Shown here piece after piece: positions 38,514-49,210 of a stretch of 64,000 bases of DNA (position 1 is its first letter; each line of letters starts with the position of its first letter). The DNA lies in contig NZ_CP059467.1 in the NCBI RefSeq assembly GCF_017894365.1, positions 992,001 to 1,056,000 of the forward strand. The letters run 5' to 3'. The notes under the pieces were generated by a model. That model was not told where the DNA came from. It did not search any database and saw nothing but the letters and a program-made list of their open reading frames with translations. Source of the stretch: Aromatoleum bremense. GTDB taxonomy: Bacteria; Pseudomonadota; Gammaproteobacteria; Burkholderiales; Rhodocyclaceae. Both the position numbers and the translations under genes were made by a program.

Positions 38514-38531
38514 CATCCGGAAGAAACCCCC

Positions 38532-39716
38532 ATGAACGTCAAGAAACTCGCCGACCTCGACGTCGCCGGCAAGCGCGTCTTCATCCGTGCCGACCTCAAC
38601 GTGCCGCAGGACGAAGCGGGCAACATCGTCGAGGACACCCGCATCCGCGCGTCGCTGCCGTCGATCCGCTACTGCCTCGAACGGAGCGCCACCGTCATGG
38701 TCACCTCGCACCTCGGCCGACCGACCGAAGGCGAATGCCGCGCCGAAGACACGCTCGCGCCAATCGCCGTGCGCCTCGGCGAACTCCTCGGCAAGCCGGT
38801 GCGCCTGATCCGCGACTGGGTCGAAGGCGGCTTCGAAGTCCGGGCCGGTGAAGTCGTGCTGCTCGAGAACTGCCGCTGCAACAAGGGCGAGAAGAAGGAC
38901 AACGAGGAACTCGCGAAGAAGATGGCCGCACTGTGCGACATCTACGTCAATGACGCGTTCGGCACCGCGCACCGCGCCGAGGCCACGACCCACGGCATCG
39001 CGCGCTTCGCGCCGGTCGCGTGCGCCGGCATGCTGATGGGCGCCGAGATCGACGCGCTGACGAAAGCGACCGAGAACCCGGCCCGTCCGCTCGTCGCGAT
39101 CGTCGGCGGCGCGAAAGTGTCGACGAAGCTGACGATCCTCAAGACGCTCGCCGAGAAGGTCGACCAGCTGATCGTCGGCGGCGGCATCGCCAACACCTTC
39201 CTGCTCGCGTCGGGCAAGCGCATCGGCGAATCGCTTGCCGAACCCGAACTCGTCAAGGAGGCGCAGGCAATCATGGACATGATGAAGGCGCGCGGCGCCG
39301 AAGTGCCGCTGCCGGTCGACGTCGTCGTCGCCGACGAAGTGTCGGCGCTCGCGCGGGCGAACCGGATTCCCGTCGACGAAGTCGGCCCGCACGACCGCAT
39401 CCTCGACGTCGGCCCGAAGAGCTCGGCAAAGCTCGCCGACATCATCGCGCACGCCGGCACGATCGTCTGGAACGGCCCCGTCGGCGTGTTCGAGCACAAC
39501 CAGTTCGCCGGCGGCACGAAGATGATGGCCTCGGCGATCGCGCACTCCGAGGCGTTCTGCATCGCCGGCGGCGGCGACACGCTGGCCGCGATCGCGAAGT
39601 TCCACATCGCGCAGGACATCGGCTACATTTCGACCGGCGGCGGCGCTTTCCTCGAGTTCCTCGAAGGCAAGAAGCTGCCCGCGATCGCCGCCCTGGAGGC
39701 ACGCTTCAACGACTGA
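38532..39716 (+). CDS. pgk: Phosphoglycerate kinase
   Basis: A 394-residue two-domain kinase making ATP from 1,3-bisphosphoglycerate. It shows [46 protein letters not shown] and [12 protein letters not shown]. Length is the family norm. It lies downstream of gap. It ends 42 bases before the stop of the large minus-strand regulator, so transcription converges here. Confidence 0.97.
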   Translation: MNVKKLADLDVAGKRVFIRADLNVPQDEAGNIVEDTRIRASLPSIRYCLERSATVMVTSHLGRPTEGECRAEDTLAPIAVRLGELLGKPVRLIRDWVEGGFEVRAGEVVLLENCRCNKGEKKDNEELAKKMAALCDIYVNDAFGTAHRAEATTHGIARFAPVACAGMLMGAEIDALTKATENPARPLVAIVGGAKVSTKLTILKTLAEKVDQLIVGGGIANTFLLASGKRIGESLAEPELVKEAQAIMDMMKARGAEVPLPVDVVVADEVSALARANRIPVDEVGPHDRILDVGPKSSAKLADIIAHAGTIVWNGPVGVFEHNQFAGGTKMMASAIAHSEAFCIAGGGDTLAAIAKFHIAQDIGYISTGGGAFLEFLEGKKLPAIAALEARFND

Positions 39717-39758
39717 CGGCGCACCGGGCAGCGAGACGGCTGGACATGGCCGCCCCGC

Positions 39759-42700
39759 TCACCCGGCGGAGAGCAGGCCTGGCGACCGCCGGTTGTACTC
39801 CTGCATACGGAAAGCCTGGCGGACTGTCTCGCGCAGCGCCTCGTCGTCCCATGGCTTGGTGAGGAACTTGTAGATCGCGCCCTGGTTGATGGCATCAGTG
39901 ACCGACTGCAGTTCGGTATACCCGGACAGGATAATGCGCACCGTGTCGGGGTGGAGTTGCTTGACCCGGAAGAAGAACTCGGTGCCGGTCATTTCCGGCA
40001 TCCGCTGGTCGCACAGGATCACCTGCACCGTATTGAGCGCCAGCAGCTCGAGCCCTTCGCGCGCGCTGTTGGCAATGAGGATGCGGTAGCCCTCGGTGCG
40101 CAACTGGCGGCGCAGCGCCGCCATCACGTTCGGCTCGTCGTCGACCAGCAGCAGCGTGCGCGCTGCCTCCTCGCCGCCGCCCGTGGCGGGAGCCAACGTC
40201 CGCTGCTCGCGCAGCAGTAGCGCGTACTCGGCGGCGGGCAGGGGCCGGCTGAAATGGTAGCCCTGGATCTCGTCGCAGCGGTGCGCACGCAGCCAGGCGA
40301 GTTCCGCTGCGGTCTCGACGCCTTCGGCGATCGTTTTCAGGCCGAGGTTGTGGGCCATGGCGATGATGGTCGCGACCATGGCGGCGTTCCCGGGGTCGGC
40401 CTCGACCTCGTGCACAAAGCTGCGATCGATTTTCAGTGCAGCGACGGAAAAGCGCTGCAGATAGCTCAGCGACGAGTAGCCGGTACCGAAATCGTCGAGC
40501 GACGTTCGCACCCCGAGCTGCTTGAGTTCGCACAGCACGCGCATCACCTTGTCCACGTCCTGCATCGCCATGCTTTCGGTCAGTTCGAACTCGAGCCGTG
40601 CCGGCGTCATGCCGGATTCCGCCAGCACGCGCCCGGTGAGGGCGATCAGATCGGTTTCGCCGAGCTGGCGCGCCGAAAGGTTGACGGCGATGCGTCCCGC
40701 CGCCAGCCCCGCCGTGTGCCACGCCTGATTCTGGCGACAGGCCTCGCCCAGAACCCACTCCCCGATCGGGACGATGAGGCCGGTTTCCTCGGCGAGCGGG
40801 ATGAACTCCACCGGCGTCAACAGTCCGCGCTGCGGGTGTTGCCAGCGTACCAGCGCTTCGGCCCCCGTGATGCGACCGCTCACCAGATCGACCTGCGGCT
40901 GATAGTGCAGCAGCAACTCGCCGCCGGCCAGGGCCTGGCGCAGCTCGCGTTCCATTGTCAGGCGCTGGTCGACGCGCCGGTTCATCTCCGCGGTGAAAAA
41001 GCGGAAACCGTTGCGCCCGGCCGCCTTCATGGCATGCATCGCCGCATCGGCGTTTCTCATCAGCGTGTGGCGGTCGCCACCGTCACGCGGGTACAGGCTG
41101 ATACCGATGCTGCAGCTCACCACCAGCTCCTGTCCGTCGACATCGAGCGGGCGCGTCGTCTCCACCTGGATGCGCTGCTGCACGACGTACGCCGCTTCGT
41201 CGGCCCCGACTCCGGGCAGCACCAGGACGAACTCGTCACTCCCCATCCGCGCTGCGGTGTCGCCTTCACGCACGCATGACAACAGCCGCACGCCCATGGC
41301 GTGCAGCACCTGGTCGGCGCAAGTGTGGCCGAGTCCGTCGTTCACCAGCCGGAAGTTGTCTAGATCCACGGCCAGGACCGCGACCTCGCTGCCGTCGCGC
41401 GCGGCCTGTGCGATGGCCTGGTCGAGACGGTCGGCGAGCAGGTTGCGGTTCGGCAGGCCGGTGAGCTCGTCGTGGTTGGCGAGGTGCTCGAGTTCCTCCT
41501 CGTAGCGCTTGCGTTCGGTCACCTCATGCATCACCGACACGAAATGCGTCACCTGGCCCACGCGATTGCGCACCGGCGACACCGACAACTCGATCCAGAA
41601 CTGGCTGCCGTCCTTGCGGTAGTTGCGCAACTCGGCCCGCCCATCGCGGCCCTCTCGCAGCGCGAGACGGATCTCGTCGAGACCCACCTGCTGCATATCC
41701 TTGCCGAGCAGAAAACGCCCGTTGTGCCCGACCGCCTCGGCGGCGCTGAAGCCCGTGATGCGCTCGAAAGCCGGATTGACATAGGTAAACGGGTAGTCGT
41801 GAAGCTCGGCGGAAGAGATCATGATTCCATCGCCGGACGACTCGATCGCCCGATCGCGCAGAAGCAGCGCCTCTTCGCTCTCGCGCCGGTACGAGATGTC
41901 GCGCACGACCCCCACCGCGTGCCATTCGCCATGCAGCTGCAGCGCAGAAACCGACAGCTCCACCGGGAACGCGCTACCGTCGCGCCGGCGTGCGGTCAAT
42001 TCGAGAAGCTTGCCGACCACAGGCCCTTCGCCCTGCGCCCGAAACGCCGTCAGGGCCCGTCGCGCCGTATCGCCGCCGTCCTCGCCTGCGAGAAGCACGT
42101 GGACCTCCTGCCCGATCGCCTCGGCAGCGGTGAAACCGAAGATCCGCTCGGCCGCCGGATTCCAGTAGCCGATCCGACCGGCGGCATCGATCATGATGAT
42201 CGCATCCTGGGCCGAGCCGCTGATGGCGCGAAAACGCTCCTCGCTCTCGGTGAGCCGATCTGCTGCCTCCTTGTGCGCGTGGCGCGTACGCAGGTTGGCG
42301 ATGCCGTAGCCCAGGTCGCAGGCGAGTTCCTCCAGCACCGCGATCTCGTCGGCGTCGAACACCTCATACGCGTGCGCGTGCAGCACGAGCACACCGAAGA
42401 CCTGCGCGTTCAGCGTCAGGGGCAGCGCGAGGCCGGTGTGGCAATCGCACTGCGCAAGGCCATCGGCGACAGAGCGGTAGAGCGCGTCGTCGCGCAGGTT
42501 CGAGCACAGTACCGGGCGTCGTTCGGTGATCGCCCGCCCGACGAAACCCTGGCTGCCCTCGGCGTCCGCACCGCTCCAAGCGAGCCGTGCTGCATCGAGC
42601 GCGTCTGCCGGCACGATCGTCGCCGCCCGCATCGCCGCTTCGTCGGCATCCAGCAAGCCTGCCCAGACGACACGGTAGCCACCGCTATCGACCAGGATGC

Positions 42701-43790
42701 GGCACACGTCGCCGAGCAGTGCTGCCTCGTCCTCGGCACGCACCAGCGCGCCGTTGCCCTGGCTCAATACACGCAGCACCCGGTTCAACCGCCGCAGGGC
42801 ATCCTGTGCGCGGCCGCGCTCGGCGATCTTGGTTTCCAGACTGTGGTTCGCCTCGGCCAGCTCACGGGTGCGCCGGCCGACCTCGCGCCGCAAGGTAAGC
42901 GGCTGCCTGAGCAGGATATTGGCCTGGTATGCGACGAGGCCGCTCGCCAGCAGCACGAGCAGCCCTTCGAGCAGCGTCCGCAGCCACGAGCGCCAGCCGT
43001 CCACAGGCGCCACACGCAAAACCCACTTGCCACTGCCGATCTCGAGCTCCCGCACCACCGGATCGACCAGCGGCGCCTTCGCGTAGCGTGCAAGAATGGC
43101 GGGCTCGCTGCCCGCCGGGTCGATGCGGACCAGCTCGTAGGCATAGCCCGCCTCGCCCATCTGGCCCAGGTGGGCGGCCCCGAGGAGCCCGTCGAGCGGC
43201 AGCGCCACCGTGACGAAACCCCAGAAGCGTTCGTCCGCGCCCGAGCCGAAAAAAACCGGCAGGCGCCCGATGAAGCCACTCGCACCGCGGCTTAGCGGCA
43301 GCGGGCCGGCCAGCACCGGCCTTCGCAGTTCGAGCGCCGCCATGGCTTCGGGTCGACGTAGCGGATCGCCGAGGATGTCGATGCCGGCGACACGCTCGTT
43401 GCCACCGAGCGGGAAGATTTGCGCGACGACGCCGTCGGGCGCCAGGACCAGGCCGCTGATGCCCTTGTAGACCGGCAGCATTCCGGCGGCGACACCCGGG
43501 AAGTCATCGACCACGCCCCGGCCCTGGCGCACCAGCGCAGCGAGCGCATGGGTGGCCGACAGCGCACGCTCGACGAGTGCCTCGATGGCGTGCGCGTGAT
43601 CGACCGTGCGATCGAGCGCGATCGCGCGCCGATCGTCCATGCGACTCGCATCGGCCTGGTAGATGAGCGTCCCGCCGAGGGCCATGGCTGCGGCGAAAAC
43701 CGCGCCAACGACCAGATTCACGCGCCGCAGGCCCATGCGGCCGTCATCATCCCGTGACGCGGGTGCGGCGTCGGGTGCGACGGCCGCCAT
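39759..43790 (-). CDS. GAF-PAS-PAS-GGDEF-EAL-REC c-di-GMP hybrid sensor
   Basis: A 1343-residue protein with domains in order: N-terminal membrane anchor, periplasmic CHASE-like sensor (about 45-250) and a second membrane segment (about 268-285), a GAF domain (about 350-510), two PAS domains (about 520-640 and 645-775), a GGDEF domain (about 780-950), an EAL domain (about 955-1200) and a C-terminal receiver domain (about 1215-1335). The GGDEF site reads RMGSDEF with an RxxD (REGD) inhibitory site, so it may still be active or may act as sensor. EAL motifs GAEALVRW and DDFGTGYSSL are intact. A receiver at the extreme C-terminus is uncommon (ILCDQRMPEMTG holds the phospho-Asp). Confidence 0.9.
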   Translation of the reverse strand: MAAVAPDAAPASRDDDGRMGLRRVNLVVGAVFAAAMALGGTLIYQADASRMDDRRAIALDRTVDHAHAIEALVERALSATHALAALVRQGRGVVDDFPGVAAGMLPVYKGISGLVLAPDGVVAQIFPLGGNERVAGIDILGDPLRRPEAMAALELRRPVLAGPLPLSRGASGFIGRLPVFFGSGADERFWGFVTVALPLDGLLGAAHLGQMGEAGYAYELVRIDPAGSEPAILARYAKAPLVDPVVRELEIGSGKWVLRVAPVDGWRSWLRTLLEGLLVLLASGLVAYQANILLRQPLTLRREVGRRTRELAEANHSLETKIAERGRAQDALRRLNRVLRVLSQGNGALVRAEDEAALLGDVCRILVDSGGYRVVWAGLLDADEAAMRAATIVPADALDAARLAWSGADAEGSQGFVGRAITERRPVLCSNLRDDALYRSVADGLAQCDCHTGLALPLTLNAQVFGVLVLHAHAYEVFDADEIAVLEELACDLGYGIANLRTRHAHKEAADRLTESEERFRAISGSAQDAIIMIDAAGRIGYWNPAAERIFGFTAAEAIGQEVHVLLAGEDGGDTARRALTAFRAQGEGPVVGKLLELTARRRDGSAFPVELSVSALQLHGEWHAVGVVRDISYRRESEEALLLRDRAIESSGDGIMISSAELHDYPFTYVNPAFERITGFSAAEAVGHNGRFLLGKDMQQVGLDEIRLALREGRDGRAELRNYRKDGSQFWIELSVSPVRNRVGQVTHFVSVMHEVTERKRYEEELEHLANHDELTGLPNRNLLADRLDQAIAQAARDGSEVAVLAVDLDNFRLVNDGLGHTCADQVLHAMGVRLLSCVREGDTAARMGSDEFVLVLPGVGADEAAYVVQQRIQVETTRPLDVDGQELVVSCSIGISLYPRDGGDRHTLMRNADAAMHAMKAAGRNGFRFFTAEMNRRVDQRLTMERELRQALAGGELLLHYQPQVDLVSGRITGAEALVRWQHPQRGLLTPVEFIPLAEETGLIVPIGEWVLGEACRQNQAWHTAGLAAGRIAVNLSARQLGETDLIALTGRVLAESGMTPARLEFELTESMAMQDVDKVMRVLCELKQLGVRTSLDDFGTGYSSLSYLQRFSVAALKIDRSFVHEVEADPGNAAMVATIIAMAHNLGLKTIAEGVETAAELAWLRAHRCDEIQGYHFSRPLPAAEYALLLREQRTLAPATGGGEEAARTLLLVDDEPNVMAALRRQLRTEGYRILIANSAREGLELLALNTVQVILCDQRMPEMTGTEFFFRVKQLHPDTVRIILSGYTELQSVTDAINQGAIYKFLTKPWDDEALRETVRQAFRMQEYNRRSPGLLSAG

Positions 43791-44242
43791 CAGAGAGTCG
43801 ATCCCGCGGCCAGCCCTTTGTACGTCCCCCGGCGCTCCCGTCCGGCGGCGCTCCGGCCGGCCGATAAGGAACAGGCACGCAGTTTGCCGCCACGCGGCTC
43901 TCGTTGGGATTGTCTTCTCATGCTGTTGCAGCGGCTCCGGTCTGGTGTTCGGTCATCACCGAATGATGCGGCAGAGCTTGCCCGAAGCCCGTAATCCTTC
44001 ACAAGGAAATACTTTACGGACAGACGCGATCGCATGGCGTGGCATGGCGTGGCGGCTGCCGCGCTCCATGCGGCCTGCGGCGCACACTCGACGCGCAACG
44101 GTCGATCGTCCCCGCGCAGCCGGTTCACCGCACCACCGGCGGAACCGCGCTGGCGCCACCACCGTAGCCGGGCTGCGGATGGCCCCTTGACCTTGGGGTA
44201 GAATTCATCCCCCGCAAACCGTCACCGGACTCGATACCCGCC
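43791..44242. other. Non-coding gap between the hybrid regulator and pyk
   Basis: No gene is supported in this 452-base gap. It holds a TCCTT-CAC-AAGGA dyad at 43995-44007 and a partial GCATGGCGT tandem repeat at 44032-44050. TAGAAT at 44199-44204 could be a pyk -10, but the nearest TTGACC is only six bases before it, which is too short for a sigma-70 promoter. Both genes read outward from here, so their promoters must lie in the gap. Confidence 0.5.
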
Positions 44243-45691
44243 ATGCCACGCCACACCAAGATCGTCGCCACCCTCGGCCCCGCCTCGTCCGACCCGCAGG
44301 TGCTCGAACGAATGGTTCACGCCGGCGTCGACGTCGTGCGGATGAATTTCTCGCACGGCAAGGCGGAGGATCACGTCGCGCGGGCCGAGGCGATCCGCGA
44401 AGCGGCATCGCTGGCGGGCCGGCCGGTCGGCATTCTCGCCGATCTGCAGGGACCCAAGATCCGTGTCGGCAAGTTCGCCGAAGGGCAGGTCGAACTGCAG
44501 CGGGATGCCGGATTCATCCTCGATGCGCGCTGCGAGCTCGGCAACGCGGAGCGGGTCGGACTGGACTACAAGGACCTGCCGAAGGACGTCAAGGCCGGCG
44601 ACGTGCTGCTGCTCGACGACGGGCGGCTGAAGCTGACGGTCGCGCGCGTCATCGGCCACGAGATCCATACCGTCGTCAAGGTCGGCGGCACGCTGTCGAA
44701 CAACAAGGGCATCAACCGCCAGGGCGGCGGCCTGACTGCGCCGGCGCTGACCGCAAAGGACATGGACGACATCAAGACGGCGGCGAAGATCGGCGTCGAT
44801 TTCGTCGCGGTGTCGTTCCCGAAGAGCGCGGCCGACATGTACATGGCGCGCCAGCTGATGCGCGCGTCGGGCGTCGATGCGCTGCTGATCGCGAAGATCG
44901 AGCGCACCGAAGCGGTCGCGAACCTCGATGAAATCCTCGACGCTTCCGACGGCATCATGGTCGCGCGCGGCGATCTGGCCGTCGAGGTCGGCGACGCCGC
45001 GGTGCCGGCGCTGCAGAAGAAGATGATCCGCGCCGCGCGCGACCGCAACAAGCTGACGATCACCGCGACGCAGATGATGGAGTCGATGATCACCAGCCCG
45101 GTGCCCACGCGCGCCGAAGTCTCCGACGTCGCCAACGCGGTGCTCGACGGCACCGACGCGGTGATGCTGTCGGCCGAAACCGCCTCCGGCAGGTTCCCCG
45201 TCGAGGTCGTCGAGGCGATGAGCCGCGTGTGCCTCGAAGCCGAGAAGTCCTCCGACGTGGCGCTCGACCGCGACGTGCTCAACCGTGTCTTCACGCGCAT
45301 CGACCAGTCGATCGCGATGGCGGCGATCTGGACGGCGTGGCACCTCAAGGTCAAGGCGATCGCGTCGCTGACGCAGACCGGCTCGACCGCACTGTGGATG
45401 AGCCGCCTCAACAGCGGTGTGCCGATCTACGCGCTGACTCCCGAAGCGAGCGCGCGCAACCAGATGACGCTGTACCGCGAAGTCTTCCCGCTGCTGATGT
45501 CGCAGACCCACCAGGATCGCGACGTGTTGCTGTGGGAGGCCGAGCAGATCCTGATCGACCAGGGCGTCGTCGAGCGCGGCGACCTGATCGTGCTGACGAT
45601 CGGCGAGCCGATCGGCGCGTCCGGCGGCACCAACACGCTGAAGATCGTGCGCGTCGGCGAACATCTGCCGCCGCACGTCAGCGATCTGTAG
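44243..45691 (+). CDS. pyk: Pyruvate kinase
   Basis: A 482-residue glycolytic enzyme. Landmarks are TKIVATLGPASSDP, RMNFSHGKAEDH, GILADLQGPKIRVGKF, the catalytic-lysine site LLIAKIERTEA, ARGDLAVEVG and ATQMMESMI. The C-terminal regulatory domain has SLTQTGSTALWMSR. Length matches PykA/PykF. It sits between the pgk gene and fba, separated from pgk by the minus-strand regulator. Confidence 0.97.
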   Translation: MPRHTKIVATLGPASSDPQVLERMVHAGVDVVRMNFSHGKAEDHVARAEAIREAASLAGRPVGILADLQGPKIRVGKFAEGQVELQRDAGFILDARCELGNAERVGLDYKDLPKDVKAGDVLLLDDGRLKLTVARVIGHEIHTVVKVGGTLSNNKGINRQGGGLTAPALTAKDMDDIKTAAKIGVDFVAVSFPKSAADMYMARQLMRASGVDALLIAKIERTEAVANLDEILDASDGIMVARGDLAVEVGDAAVPALQKKMIRAARDRNKLTITATQMMESMITSPVPTRAEVSDVANAVLDGTDAVMLSAETASGRFPVEVVEAMSRVCLEAEKSSDVALDRDVLNRVFTRIDQSIAMAAIWTAWHLKVKAIASLTQTGSTALWMSRLNSGVPIYALTPEASARNQMTLYREVFPLLMSQTHQDRDVLLWEAEQILIDQGVVERGDLIVLTIGEPIGASGGTNTLKIVRVGEHLPPHVSDL

Positions 45692-45824
45692 TCGCCGCGG
45701 GGGCACCGCGGGCCGGCGGCCCGCCCGCGGAGAGCTCTTCCCGCCCCTGAGGCACCCGCCAGACGGCCGCAACGGTCACTCCTCTGGCATACAGCGGGTG
45801 CCGCTACTCAGGCCCGTGTCCGCG

Positions 45825-45853
45825 TTGAGGATGACCAGGTGCTGGCCTATACT
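45825..45853 (+). promoter_or_regulatory. Sigma-70-like promoter for the CsgG-like gene
   Basis: TTGAGG at 45825-45830 and TATACT at 45848-45853 are separated by exactly 17 bases. The expected start would be near 45860, leaving an 80-base leader before the gene at 45943. Confidence 0.6.
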
Positions 45854-45942
45854 CGCAGGGTGGCAAACCGGACGTCATCGCACCCGTTGCGCCCGGCGCA
45901 AAAATAAGCACAAGGTCACTTTTTCGCCAGGGGGAATCCTCG

Positions 45943-46968
45943 ATGATGAAGTCACAGCTCAAAGCGCTCGCCTGTGCGGGCTTCGCGACCACCCTCGCCG
46001 GCTGTCTCGGGTCGATGCCGGTGCAGTCCGGCAACGTCGGCGCAAAGACCGTCGCGACCGGCGCCGCCGGCGGCGCCAGTGCCGAGAACGCCAGCGGCCA
46101 GCTCGAGCGCTGCGATCGCCCCTTCGGCACAATCGCGGTCGTCGAAGACCAGAACGCGTCGTGGTACCACATCCTGTCCGGCCAGTACCGGCTCACCTCC
46201 ACCGTGCCGGTGCTGCGCCTCCTGATGCAGCAATCCAACTGCTTCATCGTCGTCGATCGCGGCCGTGCAATGGGCAACATGCAGCAGGAACGCGCGCTGC
46301 AGCAGACCGGCGAACTGCGCGCCGGCAGCAACTTCGGCAAGGGCCAGATGGTCAGCGCCGATTATTCGATGACACCGGAAGTGCTGTTCAGCGAGCGCGG
46401 CACCGGCGGGCTCGGGGCAATCGCTGGCGCGGTCGGCGGCAGCATCGCCGGAGCCCTCGTCGGCAGCATGAAGACGAACGAGGCGGCGACGCTCTTGACC
46501 CTCGTCGACAACCGCTCGGGCGTGCAGGTCGGGGTTGCGGAGGGCAGCGCGAAGAACACCGACTTCGGCCTCGGCGGGCTGATCGGCGGCGGCGGTGCGG
46601 GCGCCGGACTCGGCGGCTACACCAACACGCCGCAAGGCAAGGTCATCGCCGGGGCGTTCATGGATTCGTACAACCAGCTCGTGCGTGCGATGCGCAACTA
46701 CCAGGGCCAGACGATGGGCGATCGCGGCCTCGGCACCGGCGGCCGGCTCGCGGTCGACGGCGCGGCGCAGCCCGCCGGCTATTCCGGCGGCAAGATGGGC
46801 CTGCGCGAGGCCCAGGCGAAGCTCAACCAGCTCGGGTTCGACACCGGCGCGCCGGACGGCAAGATGGGCGCGAAGACGCAAAGCGCGCTGCGCGAATACC
46901 AGGCCGAGCGCAACATCCCGCTTACCGGCCGGCTCGACGCGGCGACCCAGGCCGAACTGCTGAAATAG
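45943..46968 (+). CDS. CsgG-like lipoprotein with C-terminal peptidoglycan-binding domain
   Basis: A 341-residue protein. LAGC at about residues 19-22 is a lipobox, so it is a lipoprotein. The middle (about 60-245) recalls the CsgG/Curli-associated family, with [22 protein letters not shown], and GQVIAG-type Gly-rich helices ([16 protein letters not shown]). The C-terminal 65 residues form a PG_binding_1 domain ([21 protein letters not shown]...LREYQAER). No other curli-secretion genes are nearby. A good promoter precedes it and a long leader separates it from pyk. Confidence 0.78.
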   Translation: MMKSQLKALACAGFATTLAGCLGSMPVQSGNVGAKTVATGAAGGASAENASGQLERCDRPFGTIAVVEDQNASWYHILSGQYRLTSTVPVLRLLMQQSNCFIVVDRGRAMGNMQQERALQQTGELRAGSNFGKGQMVSADYSMTPEVLFSERGTGGLGAIAGAVGGSIAGALVGSMKTNEAATLLTLVDNRSGVQVGVAEGSAKNTDFGLGGLIGGGGAGAGLGGYTNTPQGKVIAGAFMDSYNQLVRAMRNYQGQTMGDRGLGTGGRLAVDGAAQPAGYSGGKMGLREAQAKLNQLGFDTGAPDGKMGAKTQSALREYQAERNIPLTGRLDAATQAELLK

Positions 46969-47137
46969 GCGAAGCCGTTCGCAACGCCGCAACGGCCCGG
47001 CCCCGCCCGGGCCGTTTCACATCGAAACCCCATTCGCGGACTGCCGGGCCCACCATGCGCGAACAGACGCTAGAATGCGGTCCAATTTTCAACATCGCGC
47101 GCCCGCCATGCCGGCGACCCAACTCCGGAGAAGTACC

Positions 47138-48202
47138 ATGCCCCTCGTTTCCATGCGCCAGCTGCTCGATCACGCCGCCGAGAACGGCTACGGCCTGCCG
47201 GCGTTCAACGTCAATAACCTGGAACAGGTCCAGGCGATCATGGAAGCGGCCGCCGAGGCCGACAGCCCGGCCATCATGCAGGCCTCGGCCGGCGCACGGA
47301 AATACGCCGGTGAGCCGTTCCTGCGCCACCTCATCGACGCGGCGATCGAAGCCTACCCGCAGATCCCGGTCGTCATGCACCAGGACCACGGCCAGTCGGC
47401 GGCGATCTGCATGGCCGCGATCCGCTCGGGCTTCTCGAGCGTGATGATGGACGGCTCGCTGCTCGAAGACGGCAAGACCCCGTCGTCGTACGACTACAAC
47501 GTCGCGGTGAGCCGCGAGGTGGTCAAGTTTTCCCATGCGATCGGCATCACCGTCGAAGCCGAGCTCGGCTGCCTCGGCTCGCTCGAGACCGGCCAGGCCG
47601 GCGAGGAAGACGGGCTCGGCGCCGAAGGTACGCTCGACCATTCGATGCTGCTGACCGACCCCGACCAGGCCGCCGACTTCGTCAAGCAGACCGACTGCGA
47701 CGCGCTCGCGATCGCGATCGGCACCAGCCACGGCGCATACAAGTTCAGCCGCAAGCCGACCGGCGACATCCTCGCGATCGAACGCGTCAAGGCGATCCAT
47801 GCGCGCATCCCGAACACGCACCTGGTCATGCACGGCTCGTCGAGCGTGCCGCAGGAACTCCTCGAGATCATCCGGCAGTACGGCGGCGACATGAAGGAGA
47901 CATACGGCGTACCGGTCGAGGAGATCCAGACAGCGATCCGGTTCGGCGTGCGCAAGATCAACATCGACACCGACATCCGTCTCGCGATGACCGGCGCGGT
48001 GCGCAAATTCATGGCCGAGAATCCGTCGAAATTCGACCCTCGCGAGTTCCTCAAGCCGGCGCGCGAAGCGGCCAAGCTGGTCTGCAAGGCGCGCTTCGAA
48101 GCGTTCGGCTGCGCCGGCCAGGCGAGCCGCATCAAGCCGATGCCGCTGGAAAAAATCGCTGCCCGTTACAAGAGCGGTGAATTGACCCAGGTCGTGCGCT
48201 GA
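47138..48202 (+). CDS. fba: Class II fructose-bisphosphate aldolase
   Basis: A 354-residue zinc-dependent aldolase. Landmarks are [26 protein letters not shown] with a zinc His, [47 protein letters not shown] and [19 protein letters not shown]. Length fits the Calvin/Gluconeogenesis CbbA group. ATG 47138 is preceded by CGGAGAAG. The frame reads further upstream but with no family match. Confidence 0.97.
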   Translation: MPLVSMRQLLDHAAENGYGLPAFNVNNLEQVQAIMEAAAEADSPAIMQASAGARKYAGEPFLRHLIDAAIEAYPQIPVVMHQDHGQSAAICMAAIRSGFSSVMMDGSLLEDGKTPSSYDYNVAVSREVVKFSHAIGITVEAELGCLGSLETGQAGEEDGLGAEGTLDHSMLLTDPDQAADFVKQTDCDALAIAIGTSHGAYKFSRKPTGDILAIERVKAIHARIPNTHLVMHGSSSVPQELLEIIRQYGGDMKETYGVPVEEIQTAIRFGVRKINIDTDIRLAMTGAVRKFMAENPSKFDPREFLKPAREAAKLVCKARFEAFGCAGQASRIKPMPLEKIAARYKSGELTQVVR

Positions 48203-48214
48203 GCTCGCACCGCG

Positions 48215-48991
48215 TCATCGCTCGGCGACGAAGCGCAGGTCGCCGAACAGCGTCGTCACCCGCTCGCCGGTGTTGTCGGTATCGGCGCTGACGGCGATGC
48301 CGACGATGCGCGGCGCGGCTTCGCCGAAGGCCGCGCGAAAATCGGCGGCGACGTTGCGACGCACGCTTACCCACTGCCCGGCGTGCGCTGCGCCGCTATC
48401 GACGACGACCATCCTGACGCGGTCGGTATAAGGGTTCGGTCCGATCGCGCCCGGCGGCTGCGCCGTGCCCCATACGTACGCGAGCGCGGCCGCGGGCAGT
48501 TCGGCTCCGTACAGGGCGCGCCCGAGCGTGATCCTGGCCCGGTCGGCGAGCGACAGCCGTTCGACCGGATAGTCGAACAGCACATACACCCTGCCGGCGT
48601 AGTCGTCGCCGCCCTTGTGGCTGAAGTCCGAACCGGCCACCGGGCGGGAAACTTTCCAGCGCCATTCCAGCACCGGCGTTTCCGCCGGGTCGACGTCGAG
48701 CGGCTGGGCAAGCGTCGACGCGGCGGCGTCCGAGCGGACCCGCAAGACCGTCCGGCCGTCGTCCTCGACGAGGTCGAAACGGTTCTGCCGTTCGACTCGC
48801 GGCAGCGGCTGGTGTCGCCATGGAGCGGGCGGCGCCGTGCCGGGTTCGGCCGCCGAGAACGGCGCCGGCGCCGGCGTCTGCGCCAGAACCGGCGACGGGA
48901 AGATTGCCGCGGCAAACGCCAGCAAACACGCTGCTACGATCATCCCCGCGCGGTGCGCGACGCGGCGGCGAAATCGCAAAACTCTTTTCAT
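48215..48991 (-). CDS. DUF3047-family exported protein
   Basis: A 258-residue protein whose start at 48991 gives a signal peptide (MKRVLRFRRRVAHRAGMIVAACLLAFAAAIFPSPVLAQ; 34-38 residues). The mature part matches by pattern the DUF3047 family: EWRWKVSRP, DYAGRVYVLFDYPVERLS, ALAYVWGTAQPPGA, RMVVVDSGAAHAGQWVSVRRNVAADFR and GIAVSADTDNTGERV. The function of the family is unknown. It is convergent with fba (12 bases between stops) and divergent from the glycosyltransferase gene. Confidence 0.8.
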   Translation of the reverse strand: MKRVLRFRRRVAHRAGMIVAACLLAFAAAIFPSPVLAQTPAPAPFSAAEPGTAPPAPWRHQPLPRVERQNRFDLVEDDGRTVLRVRSDAAASTLAQPLDVDPAETPVLEWRWKVSRPVAGSDFSHKGGDDYAGRVYVLFDYPVERLSLADRARITLGRALYGAELPAAALAYVWGTAQPPGAIGPNPYTDRVRMVVVDSGAAHAGQWVSVRRNVAADFRAAFGEAAPRIVGIAVSADTDNTGERVTTLFGDLRFVAER

Positions 48992-49210
48992 GCACGCCTC
49001 CCGCAGGATAAGGTTGTCCAGGCCGCCTCGCGCGGGGAGCTTTCCGTTCCGGCGGACGGCGACGACGTGACTGCCGCCAGTGTAGACTGCGGGCCGATGC
49101 CGTCGGCACGTTCGAAGCAGACGCGCCTCGCGCAGGCGCCCGCTGCCCGGCCACCGCCCGCCCCACGGAGAAAACACATGCCTGCCCCGCTGCCCCGGCT
49201 GCGCTAGACA

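Noticed and set aside
41472..43295. 607-codon plus-strand open frame inside the c-di-GMP hybrid
   Set aside because: Antisense to recognised GAF, PAS and GGDEF segments.
44032..44050. GCATGGCGT tandem repeat as a regulatory array or CRISPR-like repeat
   Set aside because: Only two short copies with no spacers and no partner genes; likely chance.
44187..44204. TTGACC and TAGAAT before pyk as a promoter
   Set aside because: Only six bases separate them, far short of the 16-18 needed.
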